Shown: in pieces, positions 49,042-56,167 of the stretch | Layout: the number at the start of each line of letters is the position of its first letter | Position numbering within the stretch: position 1 is the first letter of the stretch | Virus record (IMG/VR): IMGVR_UViG_3300017991_000072 | Location: 1-64,000 of that record | Source: a virus | Direction: 5' to 3' (one strand) | Length of the DNA stretch: 64,000 nt | The notes under the pieces: generated by a model | What the model saw: the letters and a program-made list of their open reading frames with translations, nothing else | Database searches by the model: none | What the model was told of the DNA's origin: nothing | Translations under genes and position numbers: made by a program

Positions 49042-50343
49042 ATGGACAAGGAGAAGATCAAGGAGCTGTGTGACAAGGTGGAACACCTGACTGAATGGGC
49101 TGAAATAGGCGCGGCCTGGACAAGGGACCAGGCCACGTCAGAGTCCACGGAGAAGGACGCCAGGGTCAACCTGGAACTGGCCCACCAGGAGGAGAAGGAA
49201 CTGTTGGACTTCCTGACGGGCCTGATCAAGGAGGAGGACACCAGGTCCCCGGAGATGGTGTCCCTGGATTGGATGTTTGACGCGGCGGAGGAACACCTTC
49301 TGGACGAAGACGGAGAAGTCACCTGTGAAGTGGAGGAACTACGGACCCACTACCAGGTAGTCCTGAACAACTTGAAGGAGCTGGCCCTTCTTCGTGAACG
49401 CTACCAGTCCTTGAAGATCAGGGCCTTCTCCGCCATGTATGGAACCTTCATTCCCGCCAGGGAGGACGGGCTGAACCACTACTTCCAGTCCATCACGGCG
49501 GAGCGGGAGGCCAAGGAAATGACGGAGGCCCTGGACGCCCTGGAACACCTGAACAAGGAGGCCAGGGAAGGGAACATAGCTGTCTACGATGGGGAAGAGA
49601 ACTGTGAAGCCCTTCTTCAGGACATCAAGGACGCCTACAGGATCCTGTGGGACTTCATCACGGGCTCCAACACCAGGAACATTCAGAACCTTCCCAGGAC
49701 GGTCACAGGACGGTTCACGGACTCCCCCAATTTCCAGGAGGTCCCCAAGACGGAGTCCACGGCGCGGCCCATCGTGAAGGCCCCTGGTCCCTCCCCCTAC
49801 GCCCAGATCTTCCAGGTCATTGGGAACGTGGTTCCCCAGGAAGCGGCGGAAGCTGTGGACCTGGCCATCCGTCAGTATGACGGATCCTTCAGCGGGACTC
49901 CCCTGAAGGACCTAGTGATGAAGACCTGGGGAGCCCTGGACGGGGACGCCAGGATGGCCCATGACAGGCTGTCAGGCCACATCCAGACCAGCGCGGACCC
50001 AGACATCAGGGAGGACAGGCTGAAGGACCTGGTGACCCTGGTGGGCTCCCTGAACGCTGAAGAGAAGGCCAGCTACTCCGTGGCTGTGGACATGTTCCTG
50101 AAGGCCAGGATCATCTCCACGTTTGAACGGGCCTTTGACATCAACCATACGGAAGCGGCGGAGATCTTTGACAGGGTCCAGGACGGGGAGCCCTTGGAGG
50201 CCATCCTGGTGGACATCCTGACCGTGGCGGAACGCCATGACCCCAACCAGTTCAGGGCGGGGATCTTGGCCATCCTGAAGAAGGGACATGGGATCTCCAA
50301 CGCCCAGAACAAGATTGGGGGTGATCCCAGTGATAAAGAGTGA
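49042..50343 (+). CDS. early protein, 433 aa, mostly helical
   Basis: The ATG at 49042 follows AGGACAGGAGGAAGGAACG. Residues 1-210 are charged coiled-coil; a linker near residue 215-260 is rich in P, S, T and R; residues 270-430 are helical with repeating VDLAIR, LKDLVTLVG, FERAFDINHTEAAEIF elements. Longest gene of the early region. It overlaps the next gene by 14 bp. No enzyme motif recognised. Confidence 0.8.
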   Translation: MDKEKIKELCDKVEHLTEWAEIGAAWTRDQATSESTEKDARVNLELAHQEEKELLDFLTGLIKEEDTRSPEMVSLDWMFDAAEEHLLDEDGEVTCEVEELRTHYQVVLNNLKELALLRERYQSLKIRAFSAMYGTFIPAREDGLNHYFQSITAEREAKEMTEALDALEHLNKEAREGNIAVYDGEENCEALLQDIKDAYRILWDFITGSNTRNIQNLPRTVTGRFTDSPNFQEVPKTESTARPIVKAPGPSPYAQIFQVIGNVVPQEAAEAVDLAIRQYDGSFSGTPLKDLVMKTWGALDGDARMAHDRLSGHIQTSADPDIREDRLKDLVTLVGSLNAEEKASYSVAVDMFLKARIISTFERAFDINHTEAAEIFDRVQDGEPLEAILVDILTVAERHDPNQFRAGILAILKKGHGISNAQNKIGGDPSDKE

Positions 50344-51262
50344 CATCCTGGACATGGTGGACAAGATGGTCCAGGCGGGCCAGCTACACACGGAAGTCCT
50401 GGAGGCCCTGGGACACCTGGCGGACGAACACACGGACCACATCCTGAAGGAGAAGCTGGACCACCAGGCGGCGGAACACGCCCGGCGCTGTGACCAGTTT
50501 GTTGACCAGATCGTTCAGACAGATCAGCGGTTCATGGACTTCCTGAAGATGGCCTACGCCATGGACGCGGACACGGCCAAGGAGACCCTGAAGCTGATCA
50601 AGCGGGGACTGTTCCCAAGCCAGATCCTACGGGACGCCCTGTCTGAAGGAGAACGCCAGAAGGCGGCCCTGGAACACGCGGGCCTGGGGGACGCCATGAA
50701 GGCGGCCGGGGATGTCTTCAGGGAGCTGGAAAGTGAGAAGCCCAAGCTGAAGGTCACCCTTCCTGACGGGTCCACGCGGGAGTCCGTCCCAGACAAACCC
50801 TGGGACCCTGACGGCTCCAGGCCAAACCACCAGCCCAAGTCTCCGTTCCCTCTGGTGGTGGATGTCAAGGTGGACCCAGAGAACGAAGAACACAGGGACT
50901 ATGTGATGGGCCTGATCTGTGAACATCTCCCTGACGGCCAGCTACAGGTCAGATGTGACCTGGACCCGGACACGGAGGACCTGGCCTTCATCTGGAGGAT
51001 TGAATGGTCCTTCCAGGAGAAGCGGACGGACGGGGAGATCCCTGTGACCCGTGGCGTGGCCCTGGAAATAGGCCACAAGGAAGGGACCCTGGTCAAGGAT
51101 CTCCCTGGGGTAGCCATGGGACTGGCCAGGACCCTGAAGGCCAAGAGGAAGCGGGCCTATGGAGACATAGAAGCCCCCTGTCTGGAATGTGAAGGAGCCT
51201 ACGCGGACGGAAACCCATGTCAAGACTGTGACGAAGGAGAAGGAAATGGCCATCAAGGATAG
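50330..51262 (+). CDS. early protein with C-terminal Cys motif, about 310 aa (GTG start)
   Basis: Likely GTG at 50330 or 50321 within the end of the preceding gene, after ATTGGGGG; ATG 50354 is an alternative. Helical first half (LTL..IKRGLFPSQILRDALSEG). The middle has LPDGSTRE and a P-rich linker; the last third is mixed. It ends CLECEGAYADGNPCQDCDEG, a DnaJ-like CxxC pair of pairs that could bind zinc. It may act together with the upstream helical protein, since the two genes are coupled. Confidence 0.76.
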   Translation: MIKSDILDMVDKMVQAGQLHTEVLEALGHLADEHTDHILKEKLDHQAAEHARRCDQFVDQIVQTDQRFMDFLKMAYAMDADTAKETLKLIKRGLFPSQILRDALSEGERQKAALEHAGLGDAMKAAGDVFRELESEKPKLKVTLPDGSTRESVPDKPWDPDGSRPNHQPKSPFPLVVDVKVDPENEEHRDYVMGLICEHLPDGQLQVRCDLDPDTEDLAFIWRIEWSFQEKRTDGEIPVTRGVALEIGHKEGTLVKDLPGVAMGLARTLKAKRKRAYGDIEAPCLECEGAYADGNPCQDCDEGEGNGHQG

Positions 51263-51470
51263 AGGAGAACTGGAAGAGCGCGGGATTGAAATTGATCTGT
51301 CAGGTCCCCAGGGGAACGGGTTTGTCCTGATTGGGTACGCCAGGAAATGGGCCAAACAGTTGGGGAAGGACGCGGACGCCATCACCAAGGACATGGAGTC
51401 AGGAGACTATGACCACCTGGTTGAAGTCCTGGAACGGGAGTTTGGGGACTACGTCACCATCTACAGGTAG
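51246..51470 (+). CDS. small early protein, 74 aa
   Basis: The ATG at 51246 lies within the end of the previous gene, after GAAGGAGAAGGAA. IDLSGPQGNGFVLIGYARKWAKQLG followed by DLAITKDM-like and VLEREFGDYVTIYR is a layout I have seen in small phage proteins of unknown function. No assigned role. Confidence 0.76.
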   Translation: MAIKDRGELEERGIEIDLSGPQGNGFVLIGYARKWAKQLGKDADAITKDMESGDYDHLVEVLEREFGDYVTIYR

Positions 51471-51479
51471 GAGCCCAAG

Positions 51480-51689
51480 ATGAAACACATCAGACTGGGA
51501 AGACCCCAGGTCTTCAACGTCCAGACAGGTGACGAAAGATGCTACTTCTGTGACAAGCCACCCACGGGGGCCTGTAGGAGCTGTGGAGCCCACGTCTGTG
51601 ACGATCATGACGAACACCAGGGACAGGACGGGAAGCCCTGTCCCACGGGGAGCGTCCACGGAGCCCCGAAGGAGGACGCTGATGGCTAA
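51480..51689 (+). CDS. zinc-binding cross-brace-like protein, 69 aa
   Basis: The start ATG 51480 follows TAGGAGCCCAAG. CYFCDKPPTGACRSCGAHVCDDHDEH contains C-x2-C...C-x2-C-x4-C-x2-H, the same ligand spacing as the downstream gene and the right-arm family. Shortest member and missing most of the C-terminal part. Overlaps the next gene by 8 bp. Confidence 0.76.
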   Translation: MKHIRLGRPQVFNVQTGDERCYFCDKPPTGACRSCGAHVCDDHDEHQGQDGKPCPTGSVHGAPKEDADG

Positions 51690-52110
51690 GTTCACACGGC
51701 CACGGATCCATTGGGAGAAGTCAGGGGTGGAAGTGTGCTACTTTTGCCTGACTGAACTACCTGAACACGTCTGTCCACGATGTAGAGCCCACGTGTGTGA
51801 CCTACACTGGAAGAAGCGGCCCAAGATGTGTTCCCAGTGTCACCTTGGACACTACCCTGACCAATACACCAAGGAAAGGCTTCTGAAGAACCTGGACACC
51901 CTGGTGGCGGTCACGGCCAAGACGTGGGCGGAACAGACCCCCAACTGGCAAACCATACAGAGGAAGGAACGGATCACGGATGTCAGGCTGATGGGGGAGG
52001 CCATCCGCCACTACATCCTGTCAAGTGAAAAATGTTCCCAGGAAGAGGCCCAGAAGCCCCCAGAAGAAGAGCGGAGCGGGGGAAGGATACTACGGAGCCC
52101 GAAGAACTGA
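51682..52110 (+). CDS. zinc-binding cross-brace-like protein, 142 aa
   Basis: The ATG at 51682 follows GAAGGAGGACGCTG. CYFCLTELPEHVCPRCRAHVCDLHW, then MCSQCHLGH, gives C-x2-C, C-x2-C-x4-C-x2-H and C-x2-C, the full two-site pattern. Residues 60-142 are helical and basic to acidic. Paralogous to the preceding gene and to the right-arm family. Function unknown; RING/B-box-like folding is inferred only from spacing. Confidence 0.78.
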   Translation: MAKFTRPRIHWEKSGVEVCYFCLTELPEHVCPRCRAHVCDLHWKKRPKMCSQCHLGHYPDQYTKERLLKNLDTLVAVTAKTWAEQTPNWQTIQRKERITDVRLMGEAIRHYILSSEKCSQEEAQKPPEEERSGGRILRSPKN

Positions 52111-52154
52111 AGAGTCTACATGAAGCCCACAGGTCCTCCTGTGGGGTTTGGGGT

Positions 52155-52190
52155 GGGGAGCCCGGAGGGGTCCGGGCTCCCCTTTTCTAT
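52155..52190 (+). terminator. intrinsic terminator
   Basis: GGGGAGCCCGG and CCGGGCTCCCC stem followed by TTTTCTAT, ending the long unit that begins at 48137. Confidence 0.9.
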
Positions 52191-52203
52191 GGGGGCGGGG
52201 GTC

Positions 52204-52232
52204 TTGACGCTGGTGGCGTGAAGTGGATAGGC
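52204..52232 (+). promoter_or_regulatory. weak promoter candidate (TTGACG-17-ATAGGC)
   Basis: Only the -35 is good. It lies between the terminator and the lipoprotein gene, which otherwise has no promoter in view. Confidence 0.35.
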
Positions 52233-52303
52233 TGTCAACATTGGCGGGAAGACTGGGCCTGGCGGGGACATACTACCTGTGGGGGGTAGTGAAGGAGGAC
52301 AGG

Positions 52304-52714
52304 ATGAAGAAGATCCTGACTCTGGCCCTGTTGGCTGTCTTGGTGTGGAGCCTTGGCGGCTGTTCAACCATTGGCCAGGCTATGGTCCAGAAGAGCATGA
52401 ACGGCGCGGAGATAGCCAAAGCCTACTATGACCAAGGGAAGGACGGGAGGACCTACAACCCCGTCATCCTGGAGGCGGCGGAAGGGGAAACCATGTCCAT
52501 CACCATCAACGGGTTGGCCAAGGTGGCCCTGACTACGCCACATGAACCCCTTAGCGTATACCCAAGGGATCCTTCCACCCTGGGCCAACTGTTGGACGGT
52601 CTGTGGAAGATAGGGACCGTCATTGGGTCCACCATCGTAGGGGAGAAGATGGTGGAAGGTCTGTCACGCGGGCCTACCATCGTGGAGCCCAAGGTGGTCA
52701 CCGTCCCCAGATAG
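52304..52714 (+). CDS. lipoprotein, 136 aa
   Basis: The ATG at 52304 follows GAAGGAGGACAGG. A signal peptide MKKILTLALLAVLVWSLGGCST contains the lipobox LGGC with acceptor Cys at residue 20. The mature part has helical and beta segments and a G-rich IGTVIGSTIVGEKM stretch. Phage-encoded lipoproteins often act in superinfection exclusion or as spanins (general knowledge). Here it ends the rightward block alone, outside the late operon, so exclusion is the better guess. Confidence 0.78.
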   Translation: MKKILTLALLAVLVWSLGGCSTIGQAMVQKSMNGAEIAKAYYDQGKDGRTYNPVILEAAEGETMSITINGLAKVALTTPHEPLSVYPRDPSTLGQLLDGLWKIGTVIGSTIVGEKMVEGLSRGPTIVEPKVVTVPR

Positions 52715-52825
52715 AAAAGAGGAGCCCCTGGGGACATGTGCGAAACCCCAGGGACTCTACCATGGCTGGCGTGATGGGAAAAGAAATGGAGCCTCATGTC
52801 AGAGCCCCTAAAGAAACCCATCACA
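52711..52825 (-). ncRNA. candidate small RNA in the convergent region, about 115 nt
   Basis: A minus-strand promoter (52832-52861) predicts a start near 52825. A 12-bp stem (minus-strand GAGTCCCTGGGG/CCCCAGGGGCTC, 52757-52722) followed by TCTTTTCTAT ends it near 52711. An ORF opens nearby without SD and runs antisense through the lipoprotein gene, so RNA is more likely than protein. The 3' end is adjacent to the lipoprotein stop, so antisense control is possible. Confidence 0.45.
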
Positions 52826-52831
52826 GGACCT

Positions 52832-52861
52832 ATGATACGCGGCCCCTGGGGCTCCTGTCAA
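52832..52861 (-). promoter_or_regulatory. leftward promoter (TTGACA-18-TATCAT)
   Basis: TTGACA at 52861-52856 and TATCAT at 52837-52832. It carries the same TTTTTCTC block before the -35 as the early rightward promoters and is the only clear minus-strand copy of that cassette. Confidence 0.6.
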
Positions 52862-52890
52862 GAGAAAAATGTTCCCTGTGTTTCTTCCTG

Positions 52891-52948
52891 GGGACCCCCG
52901 GGCGCGGCGTAGCCAGGCGAACAGGCCAACGGGGGTCCAGACCCCCGT
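52891..52948 (-). terminator. terminator region for the leftward right-arm operon
   Basis: GGACCCCCG/CGGGGGTCC (52892-52938) can form a long-range stem, and ACGGGGGTC-CA-GACCCCCGT (52929-52948) is a perfect 9-bp inverted repeat. T-richness follows only 25-30 nt later on the minus strand, merging into the promoter at 52861. Strength uncertain. Confidence 0.45.
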
Positions 52949-52974
52949 GGTCTACGTCTGTTCCTACCGTGCTA

Positions 52975-54672
52975 CTACTCCCAGAACGATTGAAGGTCAA
53001 CTTCATCCTGTGGCTCCTGTTCCTGTGGGGTAGCTGTCTTCAGATCCGTCAGCCCATCGTTCCCATCACTACCGTCCGTCAAGTCTTCATTGTCAAGTGA
53101 AGAATGTTCTTGGTCACCTTGGTCACTCACCAGTCCTCCAGAGGTCATTTCAGAGCCAGCGCCAAGATGTGAACGGTATGAGTCTTCGTGAAGTCTCCGT
53201 GAAGCCTCCTGGGGAGACATCCCTGGAAGGACTGACATGGAAGGTAGGAGGCCCCGCTTGGCCTTCTCTATCAGGACGGCCACCTGGCCGGTCCCATCTG
53301 ATAGGGTCAGGCTCCTCTTGACTTCCCCGCTGTCAGGGTCCAACAATTTCACCAGGTCCTTCAGCCTTTTGTGGACTTCCCCTACTAGAATGTCTGTTCT
53401 CTCTTCTGGAACCCCAGTGATAGCCTCCCTCAATAGGGCTTCTTCTATCCTGGCCAGATCCTTGGTAGCCAGGCCAGCCATGGCGGCCAGGGCGTCAAGG
53501 TGTGAGCCTATGACATGTCTGTCCAGTAGCCCCTGGTGTTTACAGTCATGGCCCTGGTCATAGTCTGGACACTTCCCCTTCAGAGGACACCTGTCACAGG
53601 TACGCTTCACAGCCCCACCAAATAGGCCACCCTCCAGTTGGATAGGCCCCATCTGTGTCCCTGGTGACCCACAGGTTCCGATAATATCAGTTATGTTAAC
53701 TTTTCCAGGGACCCCTGACCCCACAGGGACCCCTTCCTGACCCCCTTCTGTCAAGGTCCCACATGACAGGGGGTCCCCAGGAGCCCCCTGGCTATGCTCT
53801 TCTCCATCTCCGTCCCGGATCTCGCTTATATCTAGCCCATTCGTCAAGTTATTACTTGACAAAGTCTCCTTCACAACATCTTGTGGCGCTCCATCTTGTG
53901 GTACATTCCCTTGTGGTACTACATCTTGTGGCCCTAGATCTTGTGGCCCCTCTGCTAATCGTCGAAGATCCGGGACGGGAGAATGCGGCGGGACAGGAGA
54001 AACAGCCCCAATATCTTGTAGCACTACATCTTGTGGTACTACATCTGGCCCCCTACCGCTTGTACCACTAGATCTTGTACTACTAGATGTGGTGGCGTCC
54101 AGAAAACGCTCCAAGAGGGACCGGCGGACAGGAGGCCCTTGGGGTTCTTCCTTATTGACCCCTGTTTTCACCTGGGGTCCTTCCTCTGTAGGGTCCAATG
54201 TATCCCTGGCTTTCCCCTTTGTATTCTGGGGAACTTCCTTCTCTGTGTTCTGTTCTTCCGCTTTGGCTGACCCTCCACCCCGCGCCCTGGGTTTCCCCGT
54301 TCCCTGTTCTTGTCTGGACTCCAGTTCCTCCATCCCCTTCTTGGCTCTGTCCAATGGATCGTCTGACTGGTCTTCCTTGTAGCCTGTCAGGGCCTTCATC
54401 ATAGCTGTAGCCATGTCTGGACCCTTGGCTGGACCCTTCCCCGCCGCCTGGGGTTCCCCCTTCTCCGCCTTCTGACCCTGTACTGTGGGGACCTTCAGGA
54501 GCCTCTTCTTCTTGGCTCCCCCCTTTGTCCGCCGTGAAGTCCCATTTTCTGGGGTCTTTCCGCTGAAATCTTCGTTTTTGGGTGGGGGTGTTTCCGCTTT
54601 CAGCTTTCTTTTCTTGACAACAGGGGGTTCCCCACGCCCTGTCTTTTCCGCTGAATTCCGCTTCTTGGCCAT
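52975..54672 (-). CDS. large Lys/Pro-rich protein with Cys cluster, containing DNA iterons, 565 aa
   Basis: ATG 54672 is chosen because AAGGAGG lies 5 nt upstream; the frame also opens at 54693. Residues 1-170 are basic and low-complexity (KKRKLKAETPPPKNEDF). Residues about 190-285 hold a PQDVV repeat. A CDRCPLKGKCP.......CKH cluster (C-x2-C-x5-C-x8-C) near residue 355 is followed by a helical domain, then an acidic tail. The Cys cluster recalls motifs of some phage DNA-binding or small-terminase-type proteins, but that is weak. The coding DNA contains composite element E. Confidence 0.72.
   Translation of the reverse strand: MAKKRNSAEKTGRGEPPVVKKRKLKAETPPPKNEDFSGKTPENGTSRRTKGGAKKKRLLKVPTVQGQKAEKGEPQAAGKGPAKGPDMATAMMKALTGYKEDQSDDPLDRAKKGMEELESRQEQGTGKPRARGGGSAKAEEQNTEKEVPQNTKGKARDTLDPTEEGPQVKTGVNKEEPQGPPVRRSLLERFLDATTSSSTRSSGTSGRGPDVVPQDVVLQDIGAVSPVPPHSPVPDLRRLAEGPQDLGPQDVVPQGNVPQDGAPQDVVKETLSSNNLTNGLDISEIRDGDGEEHSQGAPGDPLSCGTLTEGGQEGVPVGSGVPGKVNITDIIGTCGSPGTQMGPIQLEGGLFGGAVKRTCDRCPLKGKCPDYDQGHDCKHQGLLDRHVIGSHLDALAAMAGLATKDLARIEEALLREAITGVPEERTDILVGEVHKRLKDLVKLLDPDSGEVKRSLTLSDGTGQVAVLIEKAKRGLLPSMSVLPGMSPQEASRRLHEDSYRSHLGAGSEMTSGGLVSDQGDQEHSSLDNEDLTDGSDGNDGLTDLKTATPQEQEPQDEVDLQSFWE
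53793..54093. promoter_or_regulatory. composite element, copy E (intragenic) with 15-bp TTGTGG iterons
   Basis: TATGCTC (53793), CCGTCCCGGAT (53810), GTCAAGTTATTACTTGAC (53843-53860), TTGTGG at 53881, 53896, 53911, 53926 and 53941 (15-bp register), TCTGCTAATC (53951) and ATCCGGGACGG (53968), the same order as copy C. Further degenerate iterons stand at 54016, 54031, 54060 and 54075. Lambda-type origins have iterons inside the initiator gene; replication origin, packaging site or operator are all possible. Confidence 0.6.
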
Positions 54673-54752
54673 GGTGGCCTCCTTCCTTGACATTCAGTGA
54701 AGAGCCCCTTCTGGAGCCCGCGCCGTTTCTTGACTACCCCTCCATCATAGAC

Positions 54753-54800
54753 CAAAAAAGAAGGGCTGACCAGGGGAGGACAGGAGCCCCCAGTCAGCCC
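54753..54800 (-). terminator. intrinsic terminator (leftward)
   Basis: On the minus strand GGGCTGAC (54800-54793) pairs with GTCAGCCC (54770-54763), followed by TTCTTTTTT. Separates the gene at 54829 from the 565-aa gene, which should therefore have its own promoter in 54700-54750, although none is convincing. Confidence 0.85.
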
Positions 54801-54828
54801 ATGGACGGACCAGACAGGAATTGGTCCG

Positions 54829-55275
54829 CTATATGTTCAGGGTCCCTCCTTCAACCTTTTCTCCGGCGTCAATCATGGACTCCACGCCAAGGTTCAGGTC
54901 CTCCACGTCAAAGGGCTCCACCTTCTCCAAGGCGCTTTCTGGGATGGCCAGGTTTTCCTTGTGGGACAGGATGTAGACCTTCCCGTCATTATGGGTTCTG
55001 AAGGCCAGACAAGGGACGAAGGCCGCCCCCATGGGATCAGTCATGAAATGGATGACCCCATAGTAGGAAACCCGCCGTCCAGTCTCCTTCTCCCAGGAGC
55101 GTAGGAACTCCGCCGCCAGTTCCGTCACTGTGGCCGCGTCTTCATAGAAGCCGCCCAGTTCGTGGTCTGGATTGTTGTTCTTCGCCATTCTACGTCCAAA
55201 ACACAGGTCAGGTTCAAGGCCGCCGAAGAAGGCTACCTTGACTTTCAGAGCGTACAAATACAGGGTCTTGATCAT
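54829..55275 (-). CDS. hypothetical protein, 148 aa
   Basis: ATG 55275 (second of two ATGs) is preferred, with GGAG 6 nt upstream; an ATG three bases earlier is possible. Alpha/beta, with YYGVIHFMTDPMGAAFVPCLAFRT and a Y-V-L-S strand. Acidic C-terminus. Unrecognised. Last gene before a strong terminator. Confidence 0.74.
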   Translation of the reverse strand: MIKTLYLYALKVKVAFFGGLEPDLCFGRRMAKNNNPDHELGGFYEDAATVTELAAEFLRSWEKETGRRVSYYGVIHFMTDPMGAAFVPCLAFRTHNDGKVYILSHKENLAIPESALEKVEPFDVEDLNLGVESMIDAGEKVEGGTLNI

Positions 55276-55330
55276 CATGTTCTCCAATTCAGGTTCCAGG
55301 TTTCAGTTCTTGGTCACAGTCCGCCGTGTG

Positions 55331-55423
55331 TCAACTCCTCCTTCCGCCAAACATCCAGACCAAGAACTGGGTGATCAGGGCCGTGAAGGCCACCATCAGG
55401 ACCGCTTGTAGCCTCCAATCCAT
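55331..55423 (-). CDS. tiny single-span membrane protein, 30 aa
   Basis: ATG 55423 follows AAGGAGTCAGGG; an in-frame ATG 55444 overlaps the stop of the upstream mini-gene. The peptide MDWRLQAVLMVAFTALITQ continues FLVWMFGGRRS: one hydrophobic helix ending in Gly-Gly-Arg-Arg-Ser. Typical of small phage membrane effectors or holin/antiholin peptides, but too short to assign. Confidence 0.6.
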   Translation of the reverse strand: MDWRLQAVLMVAFTALITQFLVWMFGGRRS

Positions 55424-55436
55424 CCCTGACTCCTTC

Positions 55437-55577
55437 CTAGTCATCCTTCCTTGGTTTCGCCTTCGCTTCCTCCGGTCCTTCTTCTCTCCAGCGCCGCCAC
55501 CATGTTCTGATCATGTCCAGGGCCAGGAGGACCAGGATGATGATCTTGATGATGATGGCCAGGAGAAGGTTCTTCAC
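55437..55577 (-). CDS. small membrane protein, 46 aa (GTG start)
   Basis: GTG 55577 overlaps the TGA of the upstream gene (GTGA). The N-terminus KNLLLAIIIKIIILVLLAL is an almost pure hydrophobic helix, followed by TWWRRWREEGPEEAKAKPRKDD, a charged tail with Trp at the membrane face. It overlaps the next mini-gene in another frame. Possible lysis or superinfection role; no family match. Confidence 0.62.
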   Translation of the reverse strand: MKNLLLAIIIKIIILVLLALDMIRTWWRRWREEGPEEAKAKPRKDD

Positions 55578-55785
55578 TGATCCAGCCCCTTGAACTTGGT
55601 GGGGGAGATCTCCAGGTCCAATTCTTCAGGGCTCTGTTCGTTCTTGGTGACCAGGATGGCCTCCAGGGCCTTCAGCCGTTCTTCATGATCGGAGATGACC
55701 TCTTCCGCCTTGGTCAGCCTGGCCACGTATTCCTTGGCCTTTTCCATCAAGGCCGCCTTCACTCCGTTCAACATGTCAGTCCCCT
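55574..55785 (-). CDS. coiled-coil protein, 70 aa
   Basis: ATG 55785 follows AGAGGGGACTGAC; a longer in-frame extension overlaps the preceding gene and is rejected. Contains a leucine-heptad stretch (LTKAEEVISDHEERLKALEAIL). No catalytic motif. Probably part of a coupled set with the two membrane mini-genes downstream. Confidence 0.68.
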
Positions 55786-56037
55786 CTGTTCCGCTATGGC
55801 CTCCAGGACCATGATGGCGTCTTTGGCCGTCTGGGCCGGGGCTCTGTTGATGGGGGCCAGGAGGACGGACACAGACGCCCTTTTCACGGAGGGGTTCCCT
55901 TTGGGGGTCTTCCACCCGCTGATGGTGACGTAGATCTTGGGGACCTTCGTCTTGGGTGGGTCCAATTCGTGGAACTCCACCCTGTCATCCCCAAAATGGT
56001 CCATGATCCTGTTCTTGAAGATCCCTAGCCTGTCCAT
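55768..56037 (-). CDS. hypothetical protein, 89 aa
   Basis: ATG 56037, after a moderate AGGTAG. VPKIYVTISGWKTPKGNPSVKRASVSVLLAPINRAP looks like two beta strands with a Pro-rich link, then a helix AKDAIMVLEAIAEQRG. Unrecognised. Confidence 0.68.
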   Translation of the reverse strand: MDRLGIFKNRIMDHFGDDRVEFHELDPPKTKVPKIYVTISGWKTPKGNPSVKRASVSVLLAPINRAPAQTAKDAIMVLEAIAEQRGLTC

Positions 56038-56047
56038 GTCCTACATT

Positions 56048-56167
56048 CTACCTTAATTTCACAGGGAACCTGACCGCTATGACCAGCCTGATGAAGGTTA
56101 TGGCCGCCAGGGCCACCAGGAGAACCAGCTTCAGGTTGGGTCCCACATCCAAGGTGACGTTCATCAT
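56048..56167 (-). CDS. small single-span membrane protein, 39 aa
   Basis: ATG 56167 (or 56164) follows GAGGAAGAC. MMNVTLDVGPNLKLVLLVAL then AAITFIRLVIAVRFPVKLR: one transmembrane helix with a basic C-terminus. The start overlaps the stop of the upstream gene. Third tiny membrane protein in a 1-kb cluster. Confidence 0.62.
   Translation of the reverse strand: MMNVTLDVGPNLKLVLLVALAAITFIRLVIAVRFPVKLR

Noticed and set aside
52453-52824. 123-codon minus-strand ORF antisense to the lipoprotein gene
   Set aside because: No SD, and a terminator lies within the frame; a short RNA explains the promoter better.
53881-54093. CRISPR-like direct repeats
   Set aside because: Units are 15 bp in strict codon register inside an open gene, with no spacers of equal length between long identical repeats.
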